A stretch of 64,000 nt of DNA, from assembly GCA_029289235.1 (NCBI GenBank), contig JARFTZ010000038.1, positions 62,001-126,000 on the forward strand, given 5' to 3'. Each line of letters opens with the position of its first letter. Position 1 is the first letter of the stretch. Position numbers and translations under genes: made by a program. Positions 35,082 through 45,353 of the stretch are shown here, piece after piece. The DNA comes from Gammaproteobacteria bacterium (GTDB taxonomy: Bacteria; Pseudomonadota; Gammaproteobacteria; Burkholderiales; Rhodocyclaceae). The notes beneath the pieces are model-generated. The model was not told where the DNA came from. It made no database searches and saw only the letters and a list, made by a program, of their open reading frames with translations.

Positions 35082-35220
35082 GCCTTTTCCCCGTCAATGG
35101 CAAACTGACATGCCAGGATCTGTGCGGATACCGTGGTTATCGGCATCGGCGTTGAGCGGGAAACGGACTGCAAGAGGCGGCGCAAGCAGCCTCCTTTCTA
35201 TCGCAACGATGCTTCCGCTG

Positions 35221-35472
35221 CTATTGCGACTCGCTCAAGCACTTCTTGACGGACGAGGCTTTTGCCGCTCCGGCAAGCGGCTTGCCATCCTTGCTGATGG
35301 CCTTGGCTTCGCAGGCGGCTTCCCTTTCGCATTTCTTGATGAACGACGCCTTGGCGGCTCCGGCAAGCGGTTTGCCGTCTTTGCTGACAGCCCTGGATTC
35401 ACAGTCGGCAGCGGCGAATGCTGAACCGACGGAAAATGCGGACACCAAGGCGGCAAGCAGCAGTTTTTTCAT
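35221..35472 (-). CDS. Periplasmic protein with two PsiF-like repeats
   Basis: 83 residues: signal peptide MKKLLLAALVSAFSVGSAFA, then two nearly identical ~28-residue repeats (CESRAVSKDGKPLAGAAKAS..., CEAKAISKDGKPLAGAAKAS...), each with a Cys at either end (C...KKC). This matches the PsiF repeat, known from a phosphate-starvation-inducible E. coli protein of unknown function. The repeats are also similar at the DNA level, so a recent internal duplication is likely. The start is preceded by GGGAGTCCCGTC. Confidence 0.8.
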   Translation of the reverse strand: MKKLLLAALVSAFSVGSAFAAADCESRAVSKDGKPLAGAAKASFIKKCEREAACEAKAISKDGKPLAGAAKASSVKKCLSESQ

Positions 35473-35595
35473 GACGGGACTCCCCGGGGTTGATGGGTGA
35501 ACCCACTATAGGTAGGGCCGTGAGGGAATTCCAGGCGACATTTGCGCCGGGACCCGCGGAGCAACTTTGTCAACGACTGTCGTGGTTGTGTCGCT

Positions 35596-37035
35596 TCAGT
35601 CGCGGAGCCCGCGCCGCAGGAACCGCCCGTGACGCGAGTGCGCGGTGCTGGAGTTTTCCTCGTAACCCAGTCCGCCATTGACGAAAACGTGGCGAACGCC
35701 CTCGCTGACGCGGTCCGGCTCCGAGAAGGTCGCCCGGTCGCGGATGGTTTGCGCGTCGAAAACGGTGATGTCGGCGTAGTTGCCAGGCGTGATGATGCCG
35801 CGTTTGTCCAGGCCGAACTGCGCGGCCGGCAGACCGGTCATCTTGAACACCGCGCTTTCCAGTTGCAGCAGGCCGATGTCGCGGCAGTAGTGGCCGAGCA
35901 CGCGCGGGAAGGTGCCCCACAGGCGCGGGTGCGGACGGACGTCATGCGGCAGTCCGTCGGAGCCGATCATCGTGCGCGGATGCGCCAGCACGCGCCGGAC
36001 GTCCTCCTCGTTCATCTGGAAGTAGCAGGCGCCGCCGGGAATCAGCCGGCGGCAGGCTTCGCGCTGGTCGACGCCCCACAGCGCAGCGATGTCGGCGAGC
36101 AGCTTGCCGGCCATTTCCGGATGCGGTTCCGAGCCGGTGATGATGATGTCGATGACGCCGTCGACAAGGTCTTCGCGCAGCACCGTCGAACCCGCCGTGT
36201 AGGGATAGACGTCAAGACCGATCGGCTGGCGCGTGGCCAGGCGGTCCATCAGTGCCAGCGTCTCGCGCGTGCGGCCCCAGTTGGCCGGGCCGGCGCACTT
36301 GTGGTGCGAGAGCACCAGCGGCAAGCCGCTGTGGCGCGCGGTGCGGGCGGCTTCCTGCATGGCGTCGAGAATGCCGTCGAGTTCGGTGCGGATGTGCGTC
36401 GCGTAGACACCGCCTGCGCCGGCCGCCGCTGCAGCGATCTCGGCGAGTTCGCGCTCGTCGGCGGCGTAGGCGTTTTCGTAGAAGACGCCGGAGGACAATC
36501 CGAGGGCGCCGTCGTCCATCGCCTGGCGCAGCATGCCGGCCATCGCGGCCCGTTCGGCGGCATCGGCTGCCCGGTCGAGTTGCGGCATGGCTGCGGCGCG
36601 CAGGCTGGTGTGGCCGATCAGCGCAGCGACGTTGAGCGCCGGTCGGGTGGCGTTGACGGCATCGGCATACGCCGCCAGGCGCTCGAAACGGAAGCGTTGT
36701 GTGCCAAGCAGGCCGAGCGGTTCGATCGGCGCCTCTGTCTGCAGCGGTGCCAGCGAGATGCCGCAGTTGCCGACGACGACGGTAGTTACGCCCTGGGAGA
36801 TTTTCGGCAGCATTCCGGGCGCGTCGAGCACGATGGCGTCGTCGTGGGTATGCACGTCGATGAAGCCGGGGGCGACGACGAGCCCAGAGCAATCGATGGT
36901 CTCCTCGGCGGTGGCTGGATCGATGGTGCCGACCTGGGCGATCAGTTCGCCGTCGAGCAGCACATCGGCCCGATAACCGGCCTTGCCCGACCCGTCGACG
37001 ATCAGGCCGTTGCGCAGAAGAATGGTGGAAGGCAT
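35596..37035 (-). CDS. N-acyl-D-amino-acid deacylase (D-aminoacylase)
   Basis: 479 residues, an amidohydrolase-fold zinc enzyme that removes the acyl group from N-acyl-D-amino acids. Metal and catalytic residues known from characterised D-aminoacylases are present: APGFIDVHTHDD (His62, His64), VVVGNCGIS (bridging Cys91), YATHIRTE, LVLSHHKCAG and MIGSDGLPHD (catalytic Asp). The start ATG 37035 has AGGAG upstream. Last gene of the eight-gene reverse-strand D-amino-acid operon, three bases after the regulator gene. Cytoplasmic (no signal peptide). Confidence 0.93.
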   Translation of the reverse strand: MPSTILLRNGLIVDGSGKAGYRADVLLDGELIAQVGTIDPATAEETIDCSGLVVAPGFIDVHTHDDAIVLDAPGMLPKISQGVTTVVVGNCGISLAPLQTEAPIEPLGLLGTQRFRFERLAAYADAVNATRPALNVAALIGHTSLRAAAMPQLDRAADAAERAAMAGMLRQAMDDGALGLSSGVFYENAYAADERELAEIAAAAAGAGGVYATHIRTELDGILDAMQEAARTARHSGLPLVLSHHKCAGPANWGRTRETLALMDRLATRQPIGLDVYPYTAGSTVLREDLVDGVIDIIITGSEPHPEMAGKLLADIAALWGVDQREACRRLIPGGACYFQMNEEDVRRVLAHPRTMIGSDGLPHDVRPHPRLWGTFPRVLGHYCRDIGLLQLESAVFKMTGLPAAQFGLDKRGIITPGNYADITVFDAQTIRDRATFSEPDRVSEGVRHVFVNGGLGYEENSSTAHSRHGRFLRRGLRD

Positions 37036-37037
37036 GT

Positions 37038-37952
37038 TTACTCCTGTTCGCGTTCCGCTCGCGACCACGACATGGTCATGGCGACGTGCGATTCGCTGTC
37101 GATGCCGTGTTCGGCGAGCACGCTGCGAAACTGGCGCAGGCGTTCGGCGGCCTTGGGTCCGAGGCGCTGGCCAACCAGCACGGTGAGGATTTCGATGGCC
37201 AGCAGGTGAGCGATGTAGGCTTCGGTGCCGACGCGCATCACGGCGTCCTCGGGGACCGAGGTGCCGAGGATAATGTCGGCCTCCCTTGCCAGCGGCGTGT
37301 CCGGTTGTGTCAGGGCGATGACCGTGGCCCCTTGCGAGCGGGCAAAATGCGTCGCTTCGAGCAGCGTCGGCATGCGTCCGACGTGCGAGACGGCGATGGC
37401 CACGCCGCGCCGGCCGAGGGTGCATGCCGAGATGAGCTGCTGGTGCGCGTCGAAGTAGGCGTTGGAATGGATGCCCAGGCGGAACAGGCGCGCCTGCAGG
37501 TCGTTGGCGATGAAGGTGGACGTGGCGCCAGACGAGTAGCAGTCGACGCGTTCGGCATTCGCGATCGCCGCTGCGGCGCGCTCCAGGGCCGCGACATCGA
37601 GTTCGCGTTCGAGGGCGGACATCGACGCGGTCGCGGAGCGCACGATCTTGCTGGCAATTTCGCCCGGAGTGTCGTCCGGTTGCACGCTGCGGTGGAGGTA
37701 CGAGCCGCCAAGCGCAATGTCCTGCGCCAGCGCGACCATGAATTCGCGCACACTGTCGAATCCGAACGACCTGCAGGTGCGCACGATGGTCGGCATCGAC
37801 ACCCCGGCCTGCTGGGCGAGTTGTTCGACGGTGGCGCCAACGGCGCTTTGCGGGTCGCGGACGATGACGTTCACCACCCGCTGCTGGGCATCCGGCAGGT
37901 CGGCGTACTGTTCCTGCAGACGCTGCAGCAGACGGGGAGGGAGTGTGTTCAT
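37038..37952 (-). CDS. MurR/RpiR-family transcriptional regulator
   Basis: 304 residues: N-terminal helix-turn-helix of the RpiR type (DLPDAQQRVVNVIVRDPQSA, VEQLAQQAGVSMPTIVRTCR) and a C-terminal SIS sugar-phosphate-binding domain (ERVDCYSSGATSTFIANDLQ, GVAIAVSHVGRMPTLLEATH). It is inside the operon it probably controls, between the D-serine-dehydratase-like and D-aminoacylase genes. A perfect palindrome of RpiR/HexR type lies upstream of dppA. RpiR members in such loci often sense N-acetylated sugars or amino compounds; the effector here is unknown. Confidence 0.9.
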   Translation of the reverse strand: MNTLPPRLLQRLQEQYADLPDAQQRVVNVIVRDPQSAVGATVEQLAQQAGVSMPTIVRTCRSFGFDSVREFMVALAQDIALGGSYLHRSVQPDDTPGEIASKIVRSATASMSALERELDVAALERAAAAIANAERVDCYSSGATSTFIANDLQARLFRLGIHSNAYFDAHQQLISACTLGRRGVAIAVSHVGRMPTLLEATHFARSQGATVIALTQPDTPLAREADIILGTSVPEDAVMRVGTEAYIAHLLAIEILTVLVGQRLGPKAAERLRQFRSVLAEHGIDSESHVAMTMSWSRAEREQE

Positions 37953-37957
37953 GGCGT

Positions 37958-39238
37958 TCAGAAGCGCGTGGTCACGGCGTCGATAACGTTGTAGTGATCA
38001 TTTACCACCGGTAACCAGCGCCATTTGTCGAAGGTTGTACAGGGGTGCGAGATGCCGAGGCCGATCAGGTCGCCGACTGCCGGGCCGGGCTCGGAGTCGG
38101 TCTGCGGAAAGCGCAGGTAGGCGTGCTGGTCGTTCAGCGCGGTCAGCGTCCAGCCCCCGGGAACGGTCCGCGGTGCGCCGCTACCGGCAGCATGGTGGAA
38201 CAGCGCCACGGGCAGGTCGAGATCGTAGGAAATGTCGCGCTTGCCGCAGGTCAGGATGGCCAGGCCGGATTCGGGGCGCGATTGTACCATCGCCCAGACC
38301 TCGATCGCCGGCAGCAGGCTGGTCGTCAGATGCTGGCGTTCTTCGACCTTGTGCAGCAGGTTCATGTACGAGCCGTGGTCGTGCGTGACGTAGCAGCCCG
38401 AGCGCAGGACGCCGCGCACCGGCTTCGACAGCACCGGCTTGAGTCCGTCGGTGACGAGGTCGAACAGCGCCGACCCGCCCGCAGTCACCAGCACTTCGTC
38501 GGTGGCGAAGAATCCCGCCTGATCGCATGCCTTGGCGGCATCCACCACGCGTTGCATCAATGCCGCGACTTCGCGCCGGTCGTGCGCCGAATCGCCGGAA
38601 GCGACGCTGCCTTCGTAGCACTCGATGCCGCCGAGGCGCAACGCCGGGCTGGCGTCGATCGCCGCCGCGACGATCAGCGCTTCGTTGAGCGTGCGGCAAC
38701 CGGTACGCTTGCCGGCAATGCCGATTTCCAGCAAGCAGTCGAAGACCGTCGTGCTTTTTCGTTTGTTCCGCCAGTTGTCGATCAACTGGATCTGCGCGAC
38801 CGAGTCGACGAGGAACCACACGCGCAGCGCCGGGTACTCGCGCAACAGTGAAGCCAGCCCGTCGAGGTCGGCGTCGCAGACGACCTGGTTGGCGATCAGC
38901 GCACGGGTGACCCCGGCCTCGGCGCCGACCGCCAGCTGAAAGACGGTGGCGAAGGAAATGCCCCAGGCGCCAGCGGCGAGCTGGCGGCGGTAGAGTTCCG
39001 GCGACATCGTCGTCTTGCCGTGCGGGGCGATGTCGACGCCCCGCGTGCGGGCGAAATCCTGCATCCAGTCGAGGTTATGGCGCAGCGCCGAATCGCGCAG
39101 CAGGGCGATGGGGAAGGGCAGGTCGCCGTTCAGGATGTTCCAGTTGCGCGCGCCGATTTCGTCCAGTCGGCACGGCACGGCAGCGGGCGGGAACCCCTTG
39201 TAGCGGCGATCCAGAACGGTGAAGGCGGTGAAGCTCAT
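37958..39238 (-). CDS. PLP-dependent D-amino acid deaminase/D-serine dehydratase-like (DSD1 family)
   Basis: 426 residues. An alanine-racemase-type N-terminal barrel carries the PLP lysine in [20 protein letters not shown] (Lys75), and the C-terminal D-serine-dehydratase-like domain has [11 protein letters not shown] and the probable zinc/substrate site [20 protein letters not shown]. The family includes D-threonine aldolases and D-serine or broad D-amino-acid deaminases. Next to a D-aminoacylase, it most likely deaminates the free D-amino acid to a keto acid and ammonia (inference). Its start overlaps the dppF-like stop by four bases. Confidence 0.87.
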   Translation of the reverse strand: MSFTAFTVLDRRYKGFPPAAVPCRLDEIGARNWNILNGDLPFPIALLRDSALRHNLDWMQDFARTRGVDIAPHGKTTMSPELYRRQLAAGAWGISFATVFQLAVGAEAGVTRALIANQVVCDADLDGLASLLREYPALRVWFLVDSVAQIQLIDNWRNKRKSTTVFDCLLEIGIAGKRTGCRTLNEALIVAAAIDASPALRLGGIECYEGSVASGDSAHDRREVAALMQRVVDAAKACDQAGFFATDEVLVTAGGSALFDLVTDGLKPVLSKPVRGVLRSGCYVTHDHGSYMNLLHKVEERQHLTTSLLPAIEVWAMVQSRPESGLAILTCGKRDISYDLDLPVALFHHAAGSGAPRTVPGGWTLTALNDQHAYLRFPQTDSEPGPAVGDLIGLGISHPCTTFDKWRWLPVVNDHYNVIDAVTTRF

Positions 39239-40213
39239 GATGTATGTCCTCGAATGACGGCGGCAGTGATGTCGTCTCGCAGGCAGGCCTTCCAGTGCCC
39301 CGGCGCGATCTCGGTCAACGGTGGCACGGATTCCGCGCAGGCCGGCAGCGCGTAGGGGCAGCGGGTGCGGAAGACGCAGCCGGACGGCGGGTTGGCCGGG
39401 CTGGGGATGTCACCGACGAGCAGCGGGCGTTCTTCATGGCGTTGCGCGGGATCGGGAACCGGCGAGGCGGCGAGCAGCGCCTGGGTGTAGGGATGCCGCG
39501 GGCGGTGGTAGAGCGTTTCGGTTGGAGCGATCTCCATGATCTTGCCGAGGTACAGCACGATCACGCGGTCACACAGGAACTCGACGACGTCGAGGTCGTG
39601 CGAGATGAACAGCATTGTCAGCCCGAAGCGCTCCTTGAGATCGCAGAGCAGGTTGACCACCTGCGCCTGGATCGAGACGTCGAGCGCGGAAAGCGGTTCG
39701 TCGGCGACGATGAAGCCGGGCTCGACGGCCAGCGCGCGGGCGACGCCGATGCGCTGGCGCTGCCCGCCGGAGAATTCGTGCGGGTAGCGGTCGGCGTACT
39801 CGGGGCGCAGGCCGACGAGGTCGAGCAGTTCGGCGATTCGCGCCTGCCGCGCTTCCTTGCCCTTGGCCAGGCCGTGCGTATCGAGCGCCTCGCCGAGAAT
39901 CTGGCGGATGCGCATGCGCGGGTTCAGGCTGGCGTAGGGGTCCTGGAAGATGATTTGCATGCGCGAGCGCAGCGGACGCATCTGGTGCTGCGAAATGCCG
40001 GCGATGTCCCGGCCCTCGAAGCGGATTTCGCCGTCGGTCGGGTCGAGCAGGCGGATCAGCATGCGCCCGATGGTGCTCTTGCCCGACCCGGATTCGCCGA
40101 CGAGGCCCAACGTCTCGCCTTCGCGGATGGAAAAGTTGACACCGTCGACGGCGCGTACTGGGTGCGGGCCGGAACCGAAATACTTGCGCAGGCCGCGCAC
40201 TTCGATCAGAGGA

Positions 40214-40230
<17 letters not shown>
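39235..40230 (-). CDS. dppF: Di/oligopeptide ABC transporter ATPase (DppF-like)
   Basis: 331 residues: Walker [18 protein letters not shown]-loop [15 protein letters not shown], signature [15 protein letters not shown], Walker [15 protein letters not shown], and the C-terminal oligopeptide-ABC domain with its cysteine cluster ([19 protein letters not shown]), which binds an Fe-S cluster in related proteins. It partners with the DppD-like ATPase. Its start codon lies 17 bases inside the 3' end of that gene, because the upstream gene was extended by a dispersed repeat. Confidence 0.93.
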
Positions 40231-41319
<1,089 letters not shown>

Positions 41320-41323
<4 letters not shown>

Positions 41324-42162
41324 GCTGACTTCCTCAGCTTTGGGTCGAGCAGGTCGCGCACGCCGTCGCCGACGATTTGCAGCGACAGCGCGGTCAGGAT
41401 GATGGCGATGCCGGGGAAGACGATGGTCCAGAAGGCGCGGTCGGCGTACTGCAGGCTGGAGGCGATCATCGTGCCCCAGGTCGGGATTTCCGGCGGTACG
41501 CCGACGCCGAGGAAGGACAGCCCGGCCTCGGCGAGGATCGCGTAGGCGAAGATGAAGGTGAGCTGCACCAGCACCGGCGACATCAGGTTTGGCAGGATGT
41601 GCGCGTAGAGGATGCGCGGCGTGGAAACCCCGAGTGCGCGGGCAGCGTCGACGAACAGCAATTCGCGGATCACCAGCGTCGAGGCGCGCACCACGCGGGC
41701 GACGCGCGGCGTGTAGACGATCGCCAGCGCCAGTACGACGTTCCACAGCGAGGCTCCAAGGATCGAGACCAGCGAGATGCCGAGCAGGATGTCGGGGAAG
41801 GACATCATGGCGTCGATGACGCGCATGATCGGCGCGTCGAGCTTGCGGAAGAAACCGGCCAACAGGCCCAGAGCGGTGCCGGCGATGACACTGAAAAAGG
41901 CCGTGGCGATGCCGATCATGATCGAGTAGCGGCCGCCATACACGATGCGCATGGCCAGGTCGCGCCCGAGTTCGTCGGTGCCGGCCCAGTGCGCGGCGGA
42001 AGGCGCCTTGAGGCGGTCCATCACCGCGATGGCGTTGGGATCGACGCTGGAGAACATCGGGAAGAATATGGCCAGCGCGGTGACAGCGAGCAACATCAGT
42101 GCGGCAAGCAGCACGACGCGCCGCGAGAACAGGCGCTTGAGGACGTAGATGAACTGGTCCAT
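41320..42162 (-). CDS. dppC: Di/oligopeptide ABC transporter permease (DppC-like)
   Basis: 280 residues with six membrane helices and the DppC/OppC features: N-terminal [60 protein letters not shown] and the EAA-type cytoplasmic loop [20 protein letters not shown]. It forms the channel with the DppB-like protein, eight bases downstream of that gene. Confidence 0.93.
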
Positions 42163-42169
42163 GGCGTCC

Positions 42170-43111
42170 TTACACCCGGATGCGCGGATCGACGATCATG
42201 TAGATCAGATCGATCACGAGGTTGATCAGAACATAGATGCCGGCGATCACCAGCAGAGTGCCCTGGATGACGGGGTAGTCGCGGCGCAACACGGCGCGCA
42301 CCACCAGGTTGCCGACGCCGGGCAGGTTGAACACCGTTTCGGTGACCACGGCGCCGCCGATCATCAGCGCCAGCGTCAGGCCCAGCACGGTGACGATCGG
42401 CACCAGCGCGTTGCGCAGCACGTGCTTCAAGATCACCACGCGCTCGCTGAGGCCCTTGGAGCGGGCGGTGCGCACGTAGTCCTCGTTTAGGATGTCGAGC
42501 ACCGAAGCGCGCGTGAAGCGGATGATCAGCGCCGAGTTGAGCACGCCGAGCACGGTGGCCGGCAGCACGAGGTGATGCAGGCGCTCGATGAACGGCACGC
42601 CGGGGTCGCCGTAGCCGGAAGCCGGGAACCAGCCGAGCCACACCGCGAAGACCTGGATCAGGATCAGGCCCATCCAGAAGCTCGGCACGCTGGCGCCGAG
42701 CATGGCGACGGCGCTGAAGATCTGGTCGACCAGACGGCCGCGCCAGACGGCGGCGATCAGCCCGCAGGGAATGCCGATCAACGCGGCGATGGTCACCGCG
42801 AAGGTGGCCAGGAAGAAGGTCGGTTCGGCGCGCTCGGCCAGCGCCTGCGTCACCGGGCGTTGCAGGAAGATCGACTGGCCGAGGTTGCCCTGGGCGACCT
42901 CCTTGATCCAGTAGCCGAACTGGGTCAGCAGCGGCTTGTCGAGGCCGTACTGGACGCGCGCCTGGGCGATGTCCTCGGCGGTGGCCTGATCGCCGAGCAG
43001 CAGGGCGATCGGGTCGCCGGACGCCAGCCGGGTGAGGGCGAAGACCATCACCGCGACCAGGATCAGGACGGCCAGCGTCCCGCCCAGGCGGGCTAGTATG
43101 AATCGGAGCAT
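42170..43111 (-). CDS. dppB: Di/oligopeptide ABC transporter permease (DppB-like)
   Basis: 313 residues: N-terminal helix LGGTLAVLILVAVMVFALTR with the GDPIALLLGD motif typical of DppB, PSFWMGLILIQVFAVWLGWF and the EAA loop YVRTARSKGLSERVVILKHV followed by LRNALVPIVTVLGL. Inner membrane channel subunit of the importer. Separated from dppA by a repeat-containing gap of 129 bases. Confidence 0.93.
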   Translation of the reverse strand: MLRFILARLGGTLAVLILVAVMVFALTRLASGDPIALLLGDQATAEDIAQARVQYGLDKPLLTQFGYWIKEVAQGNLGQSIFLQRPVTQALAERAEPTFFLATFAVTIAALIGIPCGLIAAVWRGRLVDQIFSAVAMLGASVPSFWMGLILIQVFAVWLGWFPASGYGDPGVPFIERLHHLVLPATVLGVLNSALIIRFTRASVLDILNEDYVRTARSKGLSERVVILKHVLRNALVPIVTVLGLTLALMIGGAVVTETVFNLPGVGNLVVRAVLRRDYPVIQGTLLVIAGIYVLINLVIDLIYMIVDPRIRV

Positions 43112-43147
43112 CGGGTTTTCCTTGTTACGTCACCAGTCGTAACACTT

Positions 43148-43221
43148 CCGTCATTCCGGCGAAAGCCGGAATCCAGGATTTCGGAGCACGGTCTGGATCC
43201 CGGCTTGCGCCGGGATGACGG
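43148..43221. repeat. Dispersed inverted repeat, copy 5 (two arms), between dppA and dppB
   Basis: CCGTCATTCCGGCGAAAGCC... (43148-43177) faces CTGGATCCCGGCTTGCGCCG... (43193-43221). The pair can fold into a long hairpin in the operon mRNA just after the binding-protein gene. Confidence 0.9.
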
Positions 43222-43240
43222 AGTTCATGCCTTAGTGGGG

Positions 43241-44791
43241 CTACTTCCCGGCGACTGACGTATTCCAGAAGAACGGCCAGGCCGATGGCGTGTAGCCCTG
43301 CAGGCGCTGGGCGCGGGCCGACAGGCTGTTGAACTTGCCGACGTTGATGTACGGCACTTCGTCGTACACTACCTGCTGCACCTTGCCCCACAGCGCGCCG
43401 CGCTTGGCCGGGTCCATCTCCTGGTTGAAGGCGGCGAGCGCGGCCTGCTTGGCCGGGCTGCTCCACCAGCCGGGGGCGCCCTCGCTCAGTTGCGGCGGCG
43501 AGAGCATCGGCTCGGGAAACTGGCCGGAGTGCGTGACGTAGATGTCCCACAGCTTCGGATCGTTGCGCCGCTGCACCAGCGTCGCCCAGTCGACGATCTG
43601 CAACTCGGGCTTGATGCCGGCGCGCTTCAACTGCTCGGCCATCACCAGCGCCATGTTGTAGTGGAACTCGTACTGGCGGCTGGCCAGGATGCGCACGGGC
43701 TGGCCGTTGTAGCCGGCCTTGGCGGCCATCTCCCTGGCAACGGTGGGGTTGCGCTGGTTGTACTTGTCCGCGCCGGCCGTCGAGTAGAGCGCCGTGCCTT
43801 TCGGGAAGTGGTTCGGCTCGACGGCGAAGAAGCGCGTGTCGCCGAAGGCGGCGGCCATCATCTCGCCCGGGCCGAAGGCGATCTGCACGGCCTGGCGCAG
43901 CGGCTGCGAGGCGAGCACGCCTTCCTTGGTGTTGAACACCAGGTAGGGGAAGCCGAAGGACTCGGTCATGATCGGCACGACCGCGTTGCCGGCCTTCTCC
44001 AGCCGACCGATCGATTCAACCGGCAGCAGGTCGGCGTAGTCGAACTGGCCGGACAGCGTGCCTTCGACGCGCGTGTTGGCGCTCGGTACCGGCACGAAGC
44101 GCAGCTCCTCGATCAGCGCTTCGCGCTTGCCGGCGTAGCCGGAGGCGGGTTCCGTGCGCGAGGCGTAGCCTTCGAAACGCGTGAGAAGCGTGTATTGATC
44201 CGGGCGGCGCTCCTTGAACCTGTAGGGGCCGGTGCCGATGAAGTCCTTCAGTTGCGGCGCGATGGATTCCTTGGCCATGATGGCAGCCATGCCGGTGGGC
44301 AGCGCGAGCTGCGAAAGCAGCGGAGCGTACGGGGTCTTCAGTTTTAGTTCCACCGTGTAGGCGTCCTTGGCCTCGATCGACGCCACTTCCTTGGCAACGG
44401 CCTTGCCGCGCGGGGAGACTTCCATCCAGCGCTGCAGCGAGGCGACCACGTCGTCGGCGACCATCTCGCGGCCGGTGTGGAACTTGACGCCCTTGCGCAA
44501 TGCGATGGTCTGCGTCAGGCCGTCTCCGGATGCCTTGGGCAGGCTCTCGGCCAGCATCGGCACGACATTCCACTTGGCGTCGAAGGTGTACAGTGGCTCG
44601 TAGACGTGCTGCATGATGGTGCCCACCAGATCGGCCGTCGTGCCCATTGGATCCAGGGTCTGTGGTTCGGCGATCATCGCCAGGTTGGCGGCGGAGGGAG
44701 CAGCGTTTGCTGCGAGTGGCCCGAAGGGCAGGGCCAAGGCGGTCAGCGAGACAACACGGCTGATGAACTTGCGGAGAAACAGGTGTGACAT
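43241..44791 (-). CDS. dppA: Periplasmic substrate-binding protein of the Dpp-type importer
   Basis: 516 residues, SBP family 5. Signal peptide (FISRVVSLTALALPFGPLAANA), then ANLAMIAEPQTLDPMGTTAD, HVYEPLYTFDAKWNVVPMLA, KGVKFHTGREMVADDVVASL and GTGPYRFKERRPDQ. The family binds peptides, opines and glycosylated or acylated compounds; given the enzymes downstream, N-acyl-D-amino acids or D-residue-containing peptides are plausible ligands (inference). First gene of the operon; AGGAGT lies upstream and a 17-bp palindrome overlaps the promoter/leader. Confidence 0.92.
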   Translation of the reverse strand: MSHLFLRKFISRVVSLTALALPFGPLAANAAPSAANLAMIAEPQTLDPMGTTADLVGTIMQHVYEPLYTFDAKWNVVPMLAESLPKASGDGLTQTIALRKGVKFHTGREMVADDVVASLQRWMEVSPRGKAVAKEVASIEAKDAYTVELKLKTPYAPLLSQLALPTGMAAIMAKESIAPQLKDFIGTGPYRFKERRPDQYTLLTRFEGYASRTEPASGYAGKREALIEELRFVPVPSANTRVEGTLSGQFDYADLLPVESIGRLEKAGNAVVPIMTESFGFPYLVFNTKEGVLASQPLRQAVQIAFGPGEMMAAAFGDTRFFAVEPNHFPKGTALYSTAGADKYNQRNPTVAREMAAKAGYNGQPVRILASRQYEFHYNMALVMAEQLKRAGIKPELQIVDWATLVQRRNDPKLWDIYVTHSGQFPEPMLSPPQLSEGAPGWWSSPAKQAALAAFNQEMDPAKRGALWGKVQQVVYDEVPYINVGKFNSLSARAQRLQGYTPSAWPFFWNTSVAGK

Positions 44792-44805
44792 GGCTGGACT
44801 CCTGT

Positions 44806-44822
44806 GTGTAATAAAATTACAC
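44806..44822. promoter_or_regulatory. Perfect 17-bp palindrome, likely RpiR-family operator
   Basis: GTGTAATAAAATTACAC has seven-base perfect arms around AAA. It lies 15 bases upstream of the dppA start codon, in the 114-base divergent gap with the RidA gene. The form TGTAAT-N3-ATTACA closely resembles sites of RpiR-family regulators such as HexR, and an RpiR-family gene lies in the operon. Confidence 0.7.
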
Positions 44823-44905
44823 TAACGATGCTAGATACGTTTAATATCGACGTCAATACTTTTTTTTAGCGGTTTTGAGGAAAATTTTTTACAAGGAGTC
44901 GTGTC

Positions 44906-45295
44906 ATGCCCGTCGAAATGCTCGGTCAGTCCCCCGTCGCCTCGGATCGTCAGGCTCGCCCGTTTTCCCCGGCCACGCGTGCCGGCGATTTCGTCTTCGT
45001 TTCCGGCCAGGTGCCGGTCGATGAAAACGGCGAAGTGGTGCTCGGCGGCATCGAGGCCCAGACCCGCCAGGTGGTGAAGAACATCGAGAGGGTTCTGGCC
45101 CTGGCCGGCTGCACGCTGGCGGACGTGTGCAAGGTCGGCGTCTGGCTCGACGACGCGCGTGATTTCGGCAGCTTCAACCGCGTCTACATGGAGTGCTTCG
45201 GTACGCACCGCCCGGCGCGTTCGACGGTCGAGTCGCGCATGATGATCGACGTCAAGGTCGAGATGGATGTGATTGCCTACAAACCGGTACGCTAA
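44906..45295 (+). CDS. RidA-family enamine/imine deaminase
   Basis: 129 residues of the YjgF/RidA fold: SPATRAGDFVFVSGQVPVDE, GIEAQTRQVVKNIERVLALA, DVCKVGVWLDDARDFGSFNR, then FGTHRPARSTVESRMM with the conserved arginine of active RidA proteins. RidA hydrolyses reactive 2-aminoacrylate-type imines released by PLP enzymes. Placement opposite an operon with a PLP-dependent D-amino-acid deaminase fits a clean-up role. AAGGAG precedes the ATG. Probably regulated from the shared palindrome. Confidence 0.92.
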   Translation: MPVEMLGQSPVASDRQARPFSPATRAGDFVFVSGQVPVDENGEVVLGGIEAQTRQVVKNIERVLALAGCTLADVCKVGVWLDDARDFGSFNRVYMECFGTHRPARSTVESRMMIDVKVEMDVIAYKPVR

Positions 45296-45353
45296 GCGCG
45301 CCGGTGCCGGATTCTTCCTGGCCGGTGTTTCGGGGTCATGACGGATTCGGCGG

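Noticed and set aside
33010-35103. 697-codon reverse frame spanning the BON, MscS and hyf ends
   Set aside because: Out of frame with the real mscS and BON genes and without domain character.
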